NCBI RefSeq assembly: GCF_042646425.1
Contig: NZ_JBHRTR010000005.1
Coordinates: forward strand, 1 to 64,000
Reading direction: 5' to 3'
DNA: 64,000 nt
Source of the DNA: Marinibaculum pumilum
GTDB lineage: Bacteria > Pseudomonadota > Alphaproteobacteria > Ferrovibrionales > Ferrovibrionaceae
Below, one piece after another: positions 54,147 to 63,108 of this stretch. Within the stretch, counting starts at the first letter, position 1. Each line of letters begins with the position of its first letter. Under the pieces are notes generated by a model. The model made no database searches and was not told where the DNA came from. It saw only the letters and a program-made list of their open reading frames with translations. A program made the position numbers and the translations under genes.

Positions 54147-54908
54147 TCAGATGCAGCGGCCGCCGTCGACCTCCAGGCAGACGCCGGTGATGAAGGAGGC
54201 CTCGTCGGAGGCGAGGTAGACGGTCGCCATGCCCAGGTCCTCCGGCGTGGAGAAGCGGCCGAGCGGGATGCCGGCCAGGAACTTCTGCCGGATCTCCTCC
54301 GTTTCCTCGCCGCCCATGAACTCCTTCAGCATCGGCGTGCGGCCGGCGACGGGGCAGAGGGCGTTGACCCGGATCTTCTGCGGCGCCAGCTCCACCGCCA
54401 TCGACTTCGTCATGGTGACCACGGCGCCCTTCGAGGCGTTGTACCATGTCAGGCCCGGCCGCGGCCGCAGCGCGGCGGTGGAGGCCATGTTGACGATGCT
54501 GCCGCCGCCGCGGCCGGCCAGCGCCGGCACGCCGTGGATGGCGGCCAGGTAGATGCTCTTCACGTTCACCGCGAAGATGCGGTCGAACTGGGCCTCGTCG
54601 ACCTCCAGCATCGGCCCCATGCGCTGCGGCACCCCGGCATTGTTCACCAGGATGTCGAGCCCGCCGAAACGGTCCACCGTGGCGTCGATCATCGCCTTCA
54701 CCTCGGCATCGGCCGACACGTCGGCGGCGATCCCGGCAGCCGCCGCCTGATGGGAGGCAGCGATCTCCGCCGCCTGCCGCGCGGCGCCGTCGCCATCCAG
54801 GTCGGCGATCATCACCTGCGCCCCCTCGCGGGCCAGGCAGGCGGCAATGCCCGCCCCGAAGCCGGACGCCGCGCCGGTCACCAACGCCACCTTGCCCGCC
54901 AGCCGCAT
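54147..54908 (-). CDS. Short-chain dehydrogenase/reductase
   Basis: 253-residue classical SDR. Cofactor motif TGAASGFGAG at 11-20, DVSAD, NNAG (about 88-91), catalytic serine in NMASTAALR, and YNASK for the Tyr-Lys pair; C-terminal FITGVCLEVDGG. Acidic residue after the second strand (IADLDGD) suggests NAD preference. The ATG at 54908 is used; the frame is open further upstream without similarity. Substrate unknown. Confidence 0.92.
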   Translation of the reverse strand: MRLAGKVALVTGAASGFGAGIAACLAREGAQVMIADLDGDGAARQAAEIAASHQAAAAGIAADVSADAEVKAMIDATVDRFGGLDILVNNAGVPQRMGPMLEVDEAQFDRIFAVNVKSIYLAAIHGVPALAGRGGGSIVNMASTAALRPRPGLTWYNASKGAVVTMTKSMAVELAPQKIRVNALCPVAGRTPMLKEFMGGEETEEIRQKFLAGIPLGRFSTPEDLGMATVYLASDEASFITGVCLEVDGGRCI

Positions 54909-55061
54909 CTGTCGCCCTCCCGTCCTGGTCCAATCGGCTGCGGACCATAGCGAGGCGGCCGGCCGGGCGCCAGTTGCCCGGCTGTGCCGCATCGTTAACA
55001 AATGCCGTTGCGACTCCGGCGCTCCTGCTGTCTAGATAGGCCGTCCAGAGAAGGGGGCCGC

Positions 55062-55916
55062 ATGGCGGAGGAAAAGAGGCGCCGCAGGCGCGGGTTCCGG
55101 CGGAAAAAGCCGCAGCGCCGCGGCGTGCGTGCGTCGCTGCGCACCTATTTCCTGACCGGCCTGATCGTCGCCGCGCCGATCGCGATCACCGGCTATATCA
55201 GCTACTGGTTCGTCGTCTTCGTCGACGAGACGGTGGCCAAGCTGCTGCCCGTGCAGCTCAACCCCTCCACCCACATGCCCTTCACCCTGCCGGGGCTGGG
55301 CGTGGTGATCGCCCTGGTCGCGCTGACCCTGGTTGGCTTCCTGACCACCAACTATCTGGGCCGATCGATCCTGCGCCTGGGCGAGCATCTGCTGGACCAG
55401 ATGCCGGTCGTGCGCAGCGTCTATTCCGCGCTGAAGCAGCTGTTCGAGGCAGTGTTCAGCCAGAGCGGGACTTCGTTCCGCAAGGTCTGCATCGTCGAAT
55501 ATCCGCGGGAGGGCGCCTGGGCGATCGCCTTCGTCACCACCGAGGATGCCGGCGAGATCGCGGAGCATCTGGAGGCGCAGATGGTCGGCCTGTTCGTGCC
55601 GACGACACCGAACCCGACCTCCGGCTACCTGATCTATGTCCGGCCGGAGGAGATCCATATCCTCGACATGTCGGTGGAGGACGCGATGAAGCTGGTGGTC
55701 TCCGGCGGCGTGGTGAAGGTCGGCACCGACGAGGCGGTTGAGGACGGCGAGGGGGATGCGGAAGAGACGGCGGAGGATGGCCACCCGGTGCCCGCCAACA
55801 TGGCCGAAGCGCCATCCGGCACAACGGACGGCACGTCTCCCGACGAATTTCCCGGGGCCAGCCCCTCTCAGCCCGAGCGGAAGAGACGCGCGGCCGCGTC
55901 GCGCTCGAACAGGTAG
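55062..55916 (+). CDS. DUF502 family membrane protein
   Basis: 284 residues. A basic N-terminus (KRRRRRGFRRKK), a first membrane segment about 28-50 (YFLTGLIVAAPIAITGYISYW), a second at about 75-98 (PGLGVVIALVALTLVGFLTT), and the DUF502 domain with DQMPVVRSVYSALKQLFEAVF and FVPTTPNPTSGYLIYVRPEEI. Role unknown. The Ser/Pro/Glu-rich tail runs into recG on the opposite strand: the last 49 bases of the two genes overlap. AAGGGGG precedes the ATG. Confidence 0.9.
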   Translation: MAEEKRRRRRGFRRKKPQRRGVRASLRTYFLTGLIVAAPIAITGYISYWFVVFVDETVAKLLPVQLNPSTHMPFTLPGLGVVIALVALTLVGFLTTNYLGRSILRLGEHLLDQMPVVRSVYSALKQLFEAVFSQSGTSFRKVCIVEYPREGAWAIAFVTTEDAGEIAEHLEAQMVGLFVPTTPNPTSGYLIYVRPEEIHILDMSVEDAMKLVVSGGVVKVGTDEAVEDGEGDAEETAEDGHPVPANMAEAPSGTTDGTSPDEFPGASPSQPERKRRAAASRSNR

Positions 55917-57970
55917 AGCAGCACCTTCAGCGCCGCGCTGCGCGGCCCGGTCAGCTCGGGGTCGGTCGTCATGATCAGGCGCGCGTCGTCGCGGGCGGCG
56001 GCGAGCAGTTCGCCATGCACGGCCAGGTCCGCGAGCCGGGTCTGCGGCAGGCCGGCCTGGCGGGTGCCCAGGACCTCGCCCGCGCCGCGCAGCGCCAGGT
56101 CGCGCTCGGCAATGACGAAGCCGTCGTCGGTCTCGCACAGGGTTTCCAGCCGGGCCCGCGCGACATCGGATAGCGGCGGGGTGTAGAGCAGCAGACAGCG
56201 GCCCTGCGCGGTGCCGCGGCCGATCCGCCCGCGCAGCTGATGCAGCTGCGCCAAACCGAAGCGCTCCGCCTCCTCGACCACCATCAGGCTGGCGGCCGGC
56301 ACGTCCACCCCGACCTCGACAACGGTCGTCGCGACCAGCAGCGCCGCGCCGTCCGGGTCGGCGAAGCGCGCCATGGCCGCGTCCTTCTCCGCCGGCTTCA
56401 GGCGGCCGTGCAGCAGCGCGACCCGGTCCGCGCCCAGCACGGCGGACAGCATGCGGGCGCGGCCTTCCGCGGCGGCCTGCTCCGCCGTCTCGTCCTCGTC
56501 GGCGACCAGCGGGCAGATCCAGTAGGCCTTCGCGCCTTCATCCAGCCGCCGCCGCAGGCGGTCGATCACATCGTCCAGCCGGTCGACCGGCGCCATCGAG
56601 GTGATGCCGGGCTGCCGGCCGGGCGGCTTGCCTTCCAGGCGGGAGACCTCCATGTCGCCGTACAGCGCCAGGGTCAGGGTGCGCGGGATCGGCGTGGCGG
56701 TCATCACCAGCAGGTGGGCGGGGCCGTCGCCGGCGCGCTCGCGCTCGCCCAGCAGGATGCGCTGGTGCACGCCGAAGCGGTGCTGTTCGTCGATCACCGC
56801 CAGGCCCAGGGAACGGAACCGCATGCGCGACTGGATCAGGGCATGGGTGCCGACGATCAGGTCGATCTCGCCGGCTTCCAGGGCCGCGCCCAGCGCCGCC
56901 TTGGCCTTGTCGCTGTCGCGCCCCGTCACCACCGCAAGCCGGATGCCGGCCGCGTCGGCCAGCGGCTGCAGCACGGCCGCATGCTGGCGGGCCAGGATCT
57001 CCGTCGGCGCCATGATCGCCGCCTGGTGGCCGGCCTCGACGGCGGTCAGGGCCGACAGGGCGGCGACCAGGGTCTTGCCGCTGCCGACATCGCCCTGCAG
57101 CAGGCGGTGCATCCGCTTGCCGCTGGCCAGGTCGGCGGCGATCTCCGCCAGGCAGGCGCTCTGCGCAGGCGTCGGGCTGAACGGCAGGGCGGCCAGCGCC
57201 TTCGCCACCAGCCTGCCGTCGCCCTGCAGCGGCGTGGCGGCGCGCCGCACCGTGCGCCCGCGCATCAGCGCCAGCGCCAGCTGCCCGGCCAGCAGCTCGT
57301 CATAGGCGAGCCGCGCCCGCGCCGGCGACAGCGGCGAGAGGTCGGCCTCCTCCGCCGGCCGGTGGGCCGCCTGCAGCGCCTGCAGCCAGGACGGCCAGTG
57401 CTGCCGTTCGTGGAACGCCCGGTCCTGCCATTCCGGCAGGTCGGGAGCCAGCGCCAGCGCGCCTGCGACGATCCGCCCCAGCACCTTGGGGCTCAAGCCT
57501 GCGGTCAGCGGATAGACCGGCTGCACCTTCTCCTGCGCGGGCCAGTCCTCGACCGTGACGATCAGGTCCGGATGGGTCATCTGCAGCCGGTCCTGGAAGG
57601 TCTCCAGCCGGCCGGAGACGATGCGCTCCTCGCCCTCCGGCAGGGTCCGGGCCAGCCAGTCGGGGCGGGCGTTGAAGAACACCAGGGCGATCTCCCCGGT
57701 CTCGTCATGCGCCATGATCCGATAGGGCTGCCGGGGGCTGCGCGGGCGCTGGTGCTGGCCGATCCGCAGGTGCAGGCTGGCGATCCGTCCCGGCACCGCG
57801 TCGGCCAGCCGCGGCTGGTAGCGCCGGTCGACCAGGCCGCTCGGCAGGTGCCACCACAGGTCGACGGCATGCGGCCCGGCCAGGCGGCCGATCTGCTCGG
57901 CCAGGCGCGGGCCGCAGCCCTTGATGGCCTTGATGTCGGTGAAGGCGGGGAAAAGGATCGGCGGACGCAT
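55868..57970 (-). CDS. recG: ATP-dependent DNA helicase RecG
   Basis: Branch-migrating helicase that processes stalled forks and Holliday junctions. 700 residues: the N-terminal wedge (OB) domain with DLWWHLPSGLVDRRYQP and RIMAHDETGEIALVFFN; helicase domain with Walker A GDVGSGKT, motif II IDEQHRFG, motif III MTATPIPRTL, and motifs V-VI (TTVVEVGVDVP, QLRGRIGRG). The C-terminal TRG-type helices are intact. Start is the ATG at 57970. Its 3' end overlaps DUF502 on the other strand. Confidence 0.96.
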   Translation of the reverse strand: MRPPILFPAFTDIKAIKGCGPRLAEQIGRLAGPHAVDLWWHLPSGLVDRRYQPRLADAVPGRIASLHLRIGQHQRPRSPRQPYRIMAHDETGEIALVFFNARPDWLARTLPEGEERIVSGRLETFQDRLQMTHPDLIVTVEDWPAQEKVQPVYPLTAGLSPKVLGRIVAGALALAPDLPEWQDRAFHERQHWPSWLQALQAAHRPAEEADLSPLSPARARLAYDELLAGQLALALMRGRTVRRAATPLQGDGRLVAKALAALPFSPTPAQSACLAEIAADLASGKRMHRLLQGDVGSGKTLVAALSALTAVEAGHQAAIMAPTEILARQHAAVLQPLADAAGIRLAVVTGRDSDKAKAALGAALEAGEIDLIVGTHALIQSRMRFRSLGLAVIDEQHRFGVHQRILLGERERAGDGPAHLLVMTATPIPRTLTLALYGDMEVSRLEGKPPGRQPGITSMAPVDRLDDVIDRLRRRLDEGAKAYWICPLVADEDETAEQAAAEGRARMLSAVLGADRVALLHGRLKPAEKDAAMARFADPDGAALLVATTVVEVGVDVPAASLMVVEEAERFGLAQLHQLRGRIGRGTAQGRCLLLYTPPLSDVARARLETLCETDDGFVIAERDLALRGAGEVLGTRQAGLPQTRLADLAVHGELLAAARDDARLIMTTDPELTGPRSAALKVLLYLFERDAAARLFRSG

Positions 57971-58088
57971 GGCGCGGAAGGTAGCCAAGGCGGCGCCGCC
58001 GGTCATCATCTGTTCCGCAGGGCAGGGGATGGTTGGCAGGGAGCGGGGTGGGGGGCTATATCCCGGTCAGAAGCAGAGGGCCTTCGTG

Positions 58089-58246
58089 CATCCCCGCCGC
58101 GCCCCCGTTTCCGTCATCCTCGGGCTTGACCCGAGGATCGTGTCGCAGCCCCGCCGCTGCGTGGCGGCAAGGTCCCGTCGCGGCCCTCGGGTCAGGCCCG
58201 AGGGCGACGGCGGCCCGGGGATGACGAAAACGGGGGCGCGGCGATG
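58089..58246. repeat. Palindromic intergenic element, copy 2
   Basis: Large palindrome of about 155 bases between recG and sdhE. Outer arms: GCCGCGCCCCCGTTT at 58096-58110 pairs perfectly with 58228-58242; CGTCATCC at 58112-58119 pairs with 58219-58226. Inside each arm is a hairpin: ATCCTCGGG-5-CCCGAGGAT (58116-58138) and GCCCTCGGG-5-CCCGAGGGC (58183-58205). The hairpin core TCGGG...CCCGA and the flank GTCAT are shared with the element at 48829-48923. Confidence 0.85.
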
Positions 58247-58278
58247 CCTCCACAGGCGCAACACAGGAACGCCACGGC

Positions 58279-58575
58279 ATGACCGACACCGACCGGGCCG
58301 CGAACGATGACACGGCGGAGCCGCTGGACGCGCGCCGCAAGCGGCTGATCTATCGCAGCCTCTATACCGGCATGAAGGAGACGGACCTGCTGCTGGGGCA
58401 GTTCGCCCGGGCCCATGTGCCGCATTTCACGGAGGCGGAGCTGGACCAGTACGAGCATCTGCTGGACGTCAACGAGGATCCGCGGGTCTATGCCTGGGCG
58501 ATCGGACGAGAGCCGGTGCCGGCCGAGTTCGATACCCCGGTGATGAAGCTGCTGCAGAACTTCAGGCTGGCCTGA
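58279..58575 (+). CDS. sdhE: Succinate dehydrogenase assembly factor SdhE
   Basis: Small protein that helps attach FAD to SdhA (SdhE/SDHAF2 family). 98 residues; conserved part RRKRLIYRSLYTGMKETDLLLGQFA at about 19-43, then FTEAELDQYEHLLDVNEDPRVYAW and PVMKLLQNFR. The family signature RGxxE reads TGMKE here (T30, G31, E34): the glycine and glutamate that matter most are kept, the arginine is not. recG-sdhE-mfd is a common alphaproteobacterial order. Confidence 0.93.
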   Translation: MTDTDRAANDDTAEPLDARRKRLIYRSLYTGMKETDLLLGQFARAHVPHFTEAELDQYEHLLDVNEDPRVYAWAIGREPVPAEFDTPVMKLLQNFRLA

Positions 58576-58618
58576 CGGGCTTCTGCATCCCGCGCATACA
58601 GAGATCGAGCGAGAGCCG

Positions 58619-61600
58619 GTGAAGGATACCGAACTGAACCTGACCGAGCCGGGCCGCTACCGGCTCTGCGGCGCGCCGGAAGGCGTCGATGCGCGTGCCC
58701 TGGCGGCGCTGGCCCGCAACCGCGGCGGCGCCGTGCTGCATGTCGCCCGCGACGATGCGCGGATGGCGGCGCTGGGCGGTGCGCTCGGCTTCTTCGCCGC
58801 GGACCTGCCCGTGCTGCAGGTGCCGGCCTGGGACTGCCTGCCCTATGACCGGGTGTCCCCCAATGCCGATCTCAGCGCGCGGCGGATGGACAGCCTGGGC
58901 CGGCTTGCGGGCCGGGGGCAGGGCGACGGCCCGCTGGTCGTGCTGACCACCGTCAACGCCATGCTGCAGCGCCTGCCGTCGCGGGACTTCGTGGCCGGGG
59001 CGCGCTTCCCGCTGAAGGTGGGGGAGCGGCTGGACCGCGAGGCGCTGCAGACCTACCTGGTGCATGCCGGCTATCACCGGGTGGGACAGGTGATGGAGCC
59101 CGGCGAATTCGCCTTCCGCGGCGGGCTGATCGACCTCTACCCGCCGGGCATCCGGGCGGAGGATGGCGGCGGCGACCCGCTGCGCATCGACCTGTTCGGC
59201 GACGAGATCGAGGCACTGCGCAGCTTCGATGCGCTGAGCCAGCGCACCACCGGGCGGCTGAAAGCCTTCACCCTGCAGGCCGCCAGCGAGCTGAGCCTCG
59301 ACGAGGGCTCGGTGCAGCGCTTCCGCCAGGGCTATCGCGCGCTGTTCGGGGCGGTGACCGATTCCGACCCGCTCTATGCCGCGGTATCGGAGGGGCGCAA
59401 GCATCCGGGCATGGAGCATTGGCTGCCGCTGTTCCACGAGCGGCTGGAGCCGCTGACCGCCTATCTGCCCGGTGCCGCGGTGACCCTGGACCATCTGGCG
59501 GAAGAGGCGCGCGACGAGCGGCTGGATGCCATCGCCGACTTTTATGCCGCCCGGAAGGAGGGCGCGGAGGAGGGCGCCGGCGAGCATGGCAGCCCCTACA
59601 AGCCGCTGCCGCCGGAACAACTCTATCTCTCCGCCGCCGACTGGGATGCAGGCCTGTCCGGCCGGGTGGTCGCCAGCTTCACCCCCTATCGCGAGCCCGA
59701 CGCCACCGCCCGCACCGTCGACCTGGAAGGCGCGCAGGGCCGCGACTTCGCGCCGGAGCGCACCCAGGGCGCCAATGTCTACGAGGCGTTGCGCGACCAT
59801 CTGAACGATCTGCGCAAGACCGGCAAGCGGCGCATGCTGATCGCCAGCTATTCGCCCGGCGCCCGCGACCGGCTGAAGACGGTGCTGGGCGATCATGGCA
59901 TCGAGGGGCTGGTGGAGATCGACGACGCGGCGTCGATCCCGGCGCCCGGGAAAGGCATCGGCATCGCGGTGATGCCGCTGGAGCGCGGTTTCGCCGACAG
60001 CGACCTGGTCACGGTGACCGAGCAGGACCTGCTGGGCGACCGGCTGTCGCGGCCCAGGCGGCGGTCCCGCCGGGCGGAGAACTTCCTGGCGGAGGCGAGC
60101 CAGATCGCGCCCGGCGACCATGTCGTCCATGTCGACCATGGCATCGGCCGCTACGAGGGCCTGCGCACCCTGGAGATCGGCGGCGCGCCGCACGACTGCC
60201 TGCTGCTGGTCTATGACGGCGACGACAAGCTCTACCTGCCGGTGGAGAATATCGAGGTCCTCAGCCGCTATGCCTCCGAGGATGCGGCGGTGGCGCTCGA
60301 CAAGCTCGGCGGCACCGGCTGGCAGGGCCGCAAGGCGCGGCTGAAGAAGCGCCTGAAGGACATGGCGGAGGAGCTGCTGAAGGTCGCCGCGCAGCGGGCA
60401 TTGCGCAAGGCACCGGCGATGCTGGCGCCGCACGGCGCTTATGACGAGTTCGCCGCCCGCTTCCCCTTCCAGGAGACGGAGGACCAGGCCCGCGCGATCG
60501 AGGACACGATCGACGACCTGGGCTCCGGCACCCCGATGGACCGGCTGGTCTGCGGCGATGTCGGCTTCGGCAAGACCGAGGTCGCGCTGCGCGCCGCCTT
60601 CGTCGCCGCGGTGGAGGGCAAACAGGTCGCCCTGGTCTGCCCGACCACCCTGCTGGCGCGGCAGCATTTCCAGACCTTCCGCGAACGCTTCCGCGACCTG
60701 CCGGTACGGGTGGAACAGCTGTCCCGCCTGGTGCCGCCGAAGGAGGCGCGGGCGATCAGGAAGGACATGGTCGACGGCAAGGTCGACATCATCATCGGCA
60801 CCCATGCGCTTCTGTCGAAGTCGATCCAGTTCGGCGATCTGGGCCTGCTGATCATCGACGAGGAGCAGCATTTCGGCGTGCGCCACAAGGAGCGGCTGAA
60901 GCAGTTGCGGTCGGACGTGCATGTCCTGACCCTGTCGGCGACGCCGATCCCGCGCACCCTGCAGCTCGCCATGTCGGGCCTGCGGGAGCTGTCCCTGATC
61001 GCCACCCCGCCGGTCGACCGGCTGGCGGTGCGCACCTTCGTCATGCCCTTCGACAGCCTGATCGTGCGCGAGGCGCTGCTGCGGGAACATTACCGCGGCG
61101 GCCAGTCCTTCTATGTCTGCCCGCGGGTGGCCGACCTGGCCGAGGCGCGCGACTACCTGACCACCCACGTGCCGGAGGTGAAGGCGGTGGCGGCGCATGG
61201 CCAGATGGCGCCGACCGAGCTGGAGGACGTGATGACCGCGTTCTACGAGGGGCAGTACGACGTGCTGCTCTCCACCAACATCGTGGAAAGCGGCCTGGAC
61301 ATCCCGCGCGCCAACACCCTGGTGGTGCACCGCGCCGACATGTTCGGCCTGGCGCAGCTCTACCAGCTGCGCGGCCGCATCGGGCGCTCGAAGATCCGCG
61401 GCTATGCCTATTTCACCCTGCCGGCGCGGCGCCAGCCGACCGCCAATGCGGAACGACGGCTGAAGGTGCTGCAGACCCTGGACACCCTGGGCGCGGGCTT
61501 CAGCCTGGCCAGCCACGACCTGGACATCCGCGGCGCCGGCAACCTGCTGGGCGAGGAACAGTCCGGCCATATCCGCGAGGTCGGCTTCGAGCTGTACCAG

Positions 61601-62143
61601 GAGATGCTGCAGGAGGCGATGGCGACCGCCCGCGGCGAGGGCGCGGCGGAGGAGGAGGGCCGCTGGTCGCCGCAGATCACCCTGGGCAATGCGGTGCTGA
61701 TCCCGGAGGATTACGTCGCCGACCTGAACCTGCGGCTGCAGCTCTACCGCCGCATCGCCCGCCTGGCGGACGCGGCCGAGATCGAGGATTTCATGGCGGA
61801 GATGGTGGACCGCTTCGGCCCGATGCCGGAGGAGATGCGCCACCTCCTGGACATCGTCGCGATCAAGCAGGCCTGCTTCCGCGCCAATGTGGAAAAGATC
61901 GACGCCGGCCCGAAGGGCTGCACCATCGCCTTCCGCAACGACAGCTTCGCCAACCCCGCCGGCCTGATCCACTGGATCGGCCAGGAACCCGGCCAGGCCA
62001 AGCTGCGCCCCGACCACAAGCTGGTCATCCTGCGCGAATGGACCGGCACCGACGACAGGGTGAAAGGCGTGCAGCGCCTGGTCGCCCGCCTCGCCGACAT
62101 CGCCGACGCCGCGGAAAGGGACCGCAAGATCCTGGCGGGGTAG
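58619..62143 (+). CDS. mfd: Transcription-repair coupling factor Mfd
   Basis: Removes stalled RNA polymerase and recruits UvrA. 1174 residues: UvrB-like N-terminal region (up to about 350), RNA-polymerase-interaction domain DHVVHVDHGIGRYEGLRTLEI (about 500-520), helicase domain with Walker A CGDVGFGKTEVALRAAF, motif II IDEEQHFGV, SATPIPRTLQ, VESGLDIPRANT and QLRGRIGRS, and a C-terminal TRCF domain. The GTG start at 58619 follows sdhE by 43 bases. Complete and ordinary in length. Confidence 0.97.
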   Translation: MKDTELNLTEPGRYRLCGAPEGVDARALAALARNRGGAVLHVARDDARMAALGGALGFFAADLPVLQVPAWDCLPYDRVSPNADLSARRMDSLGRLAGRGQGDGPLVVLTTVNAMLQRLPSRDFVAGARFPLKVGERLDREALQTYLVHAGYHRVGQVMEPGEFAFRGGLIDLYPPGIRAEDGGGDPLRIDLFGDEIEALRSFDALSQRTTGRLKAFTLQAASELSLDEGSVQRFRQGYRALFGAVTDSDPLYAAVSEGRKHPGMEHWLPLFHERLEPLTAYLPGAAVTLDHLAEEARDERLDAIADFYAARKEGAEEGAGEHGSPYKPLPPEQLYLSAADWDAGLSGRVVASFTPYREPDATARTVDLEGAQGRDFAPERTQGANVYEALRDHLNDLRKTGKRRMLIASYSPGARDRLKTVLGDHGIEGLVEIDDAASIPAPGKGIGIAVMPLERGFADSDLVTVTEQDLLGDRLSRPRRRSRRAENFLAEASQIAPGDHVVHVDHGIGRYEGLRTLEIGGAPHDCLLLVYDGDDKLYLPVENIEVLSRYASEDAAVALDKLGGTGWQGRKARLKKRLKDMAEELLKVAAQRALRKAPAMLAPHGAYDEFAARFPFQETEDQARAIEDTIDDLGSGTPMDRLVCGDVGFGKTEVALRAAFVAAVEGKQVALVCPTTLLARQHFQTFRERFRDLPVRVEQLSRLVPPKEARAIRKDMVDGKVDIIIGTHALLSKSIQFGDLGLLIIDEEQHFGVRHKERLKQLRSDVHVLTLSATPIPRTLQLAMSGLRELSLIATPPVDRLAVRTFVMPFDSLIVREALLREHYRGGQSFYVCPRVADLAEARDYLTTHVPEVKAVAAHGQMAPTELEDVMTAFYEGQYDVLLSTNIVESGLDIPRANTLVVHRADMFGLAQLYQLRGRIGRSKIRGYAYFTLPARRQPTANAERRLKVLQTLDTLGAGFSLASHDLDIRGAGNLLGEEQSGHIREVGFELYQEMLQEAMATARGEGAAEEEGRWSPQITLGNAVLIPEDYVADLNLRLQLYRRIARLADAAEIEDFMAEMVDRFGPMPEEMRHLLDIVAIKQACFRANVEKIDAGPKGCTIAFRNDSFANPAGLIHWIGQEPGQAKLRPDHKLVILREWTGTDDRVKGVQRLVARLADIADAAERDRKILAG

Positions 62144-62162
62144 GGGCTATTGCTTCTGTGAT

Positions 62163-63050
62163 TTATTGGATTGCGGGCTTGGCGTGATTCTGCGAATTGG
62201 CGATGTTGGCCAATAGTGCAGCAGGCTTAGTTATATCGCGAATAATTTCAACAACTGTGATGGCGCAAAGTCGAAACAGCATATCTGCTTGCACAGAGTC
62301 AAGCTGATCTCTTGGATGCATCAGAGGGTTGCGTTCGAGTTCCCTAAGACGATCCAGCATCGCTGAAACTTTATTCGACGGTTTCTGTGTAGATTTTCCA
62401 TCGTTAGCTAGTTTTTCTATTTCTCTTATATAGTCGTTCCAGCTCTTTAGAGACTTGATTGAACGCCCAAAATGTTGAATATACTTTTCCATTACTAGCT
62501 CAAGGCCTCTGAGTGAATGGAAACCGCAAGCTGTCGGCAATTCAAACGCAAGACAGCGACCAGCATTATCAAATTCCGAAACGACATTATCCGGAAGATG
62601 CGACAAGATTTGTCTTGGAATGATGTCAGAGCCTTTAGAAACCAATCTCGAGGTATTGTAGATTGATATCTCTTCCACTGAATAGACATCTATAATTCGG
62701 CATTCGGCGCTAAACACGCTTCGAAATTCATCGATTTTTGCAGATATGTTGGTATAGTGCCATGGTTCTAGCGTTTGTTTAAAATTGTCTGTTTTTAGTT
62801 GTGGTGGAGAATTATTGTCAAAAACAAATCGATGCAGCCAGTCTTCAATCATTGTTGCGAGTTCGTCGGCTACATGTTTGCATGTGGTAAATCCATTGTC
62901 ATCCTGGATAAATTCTCGCAATAGAGTAGGCATATAGTAAATCGAAATCCATATATCTCCTACAGACATATTGTCATTCGAAGTGGCTCTTCGGGCGACA
63001 TGAAGATTTTCGCCTAGGTTGAAGTATTTTATCAGGTCGACTTTTTTCAT
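62163..63050 (-). CDS. AT-rich gene for a HEPN-motif protein
   Basis: 295 residues. The C-terminal part (about 170-272) fits a HEPN domain: helix GFHSLRGLELVMEKYIQHFG, then RLRELERNPLMHPRD with R240-N241-x3-H245, exactly the Rx4H form with Asn after Arg of HEPN ribonucleases, then a last long helix LFRLCAITVVEIIRDI. The first 165 residues match nothing I know; they contain IISVEE-like strands and no membrane segment. Base composition is foreign to the window: 62401-62460 and 62761-62820 each have 20 G+C of 60. It lies 19 bases from the mfd stop (convergent) and 58 bases after the response regulator, on the same strand as it. Likely acquired; RNase, toxin or defence role is inferred from the motif only. 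Confidence 0.8.
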   Translation of the reverse strand: MKKVDLIKYFNLGENLHVARRATSNDNMSVGDIWISIYYMPTLLREFIQDDNGFTTCKHVADELATMIEDWLHRFVFDNNSPPQLKTDNFKQTLEPWHYTNISAKIDEFRSVFSAECRIIDVYSVEEISIYNTSRLVSKGSDIIPRQILSHLPDNVVSEFDNAGRCLAFELPTACGFHSLRGLELVMEKYIQHFGRSIKSLKSWNDYIREIEKLANDGKSTQKPSNKVSAMLDRLRELERNPLMHPRDQLDSVQADMLFRLCAITVVEIIRDITKPAALLANIANSQNHAKPAIQ

Positions 63051-63108
63051 GTTTATCTCGGAGTTATCTATTTGAGATTAGTAACGCATTCTCCGTGCCA
63101 TTTTTCTG

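Noticed and set aside
58562..62017. Open frame of about 1150 codons antisense to mfd.
   Set aside because: Same shadow effect; the plus-strand Mfd has every helicase motif.
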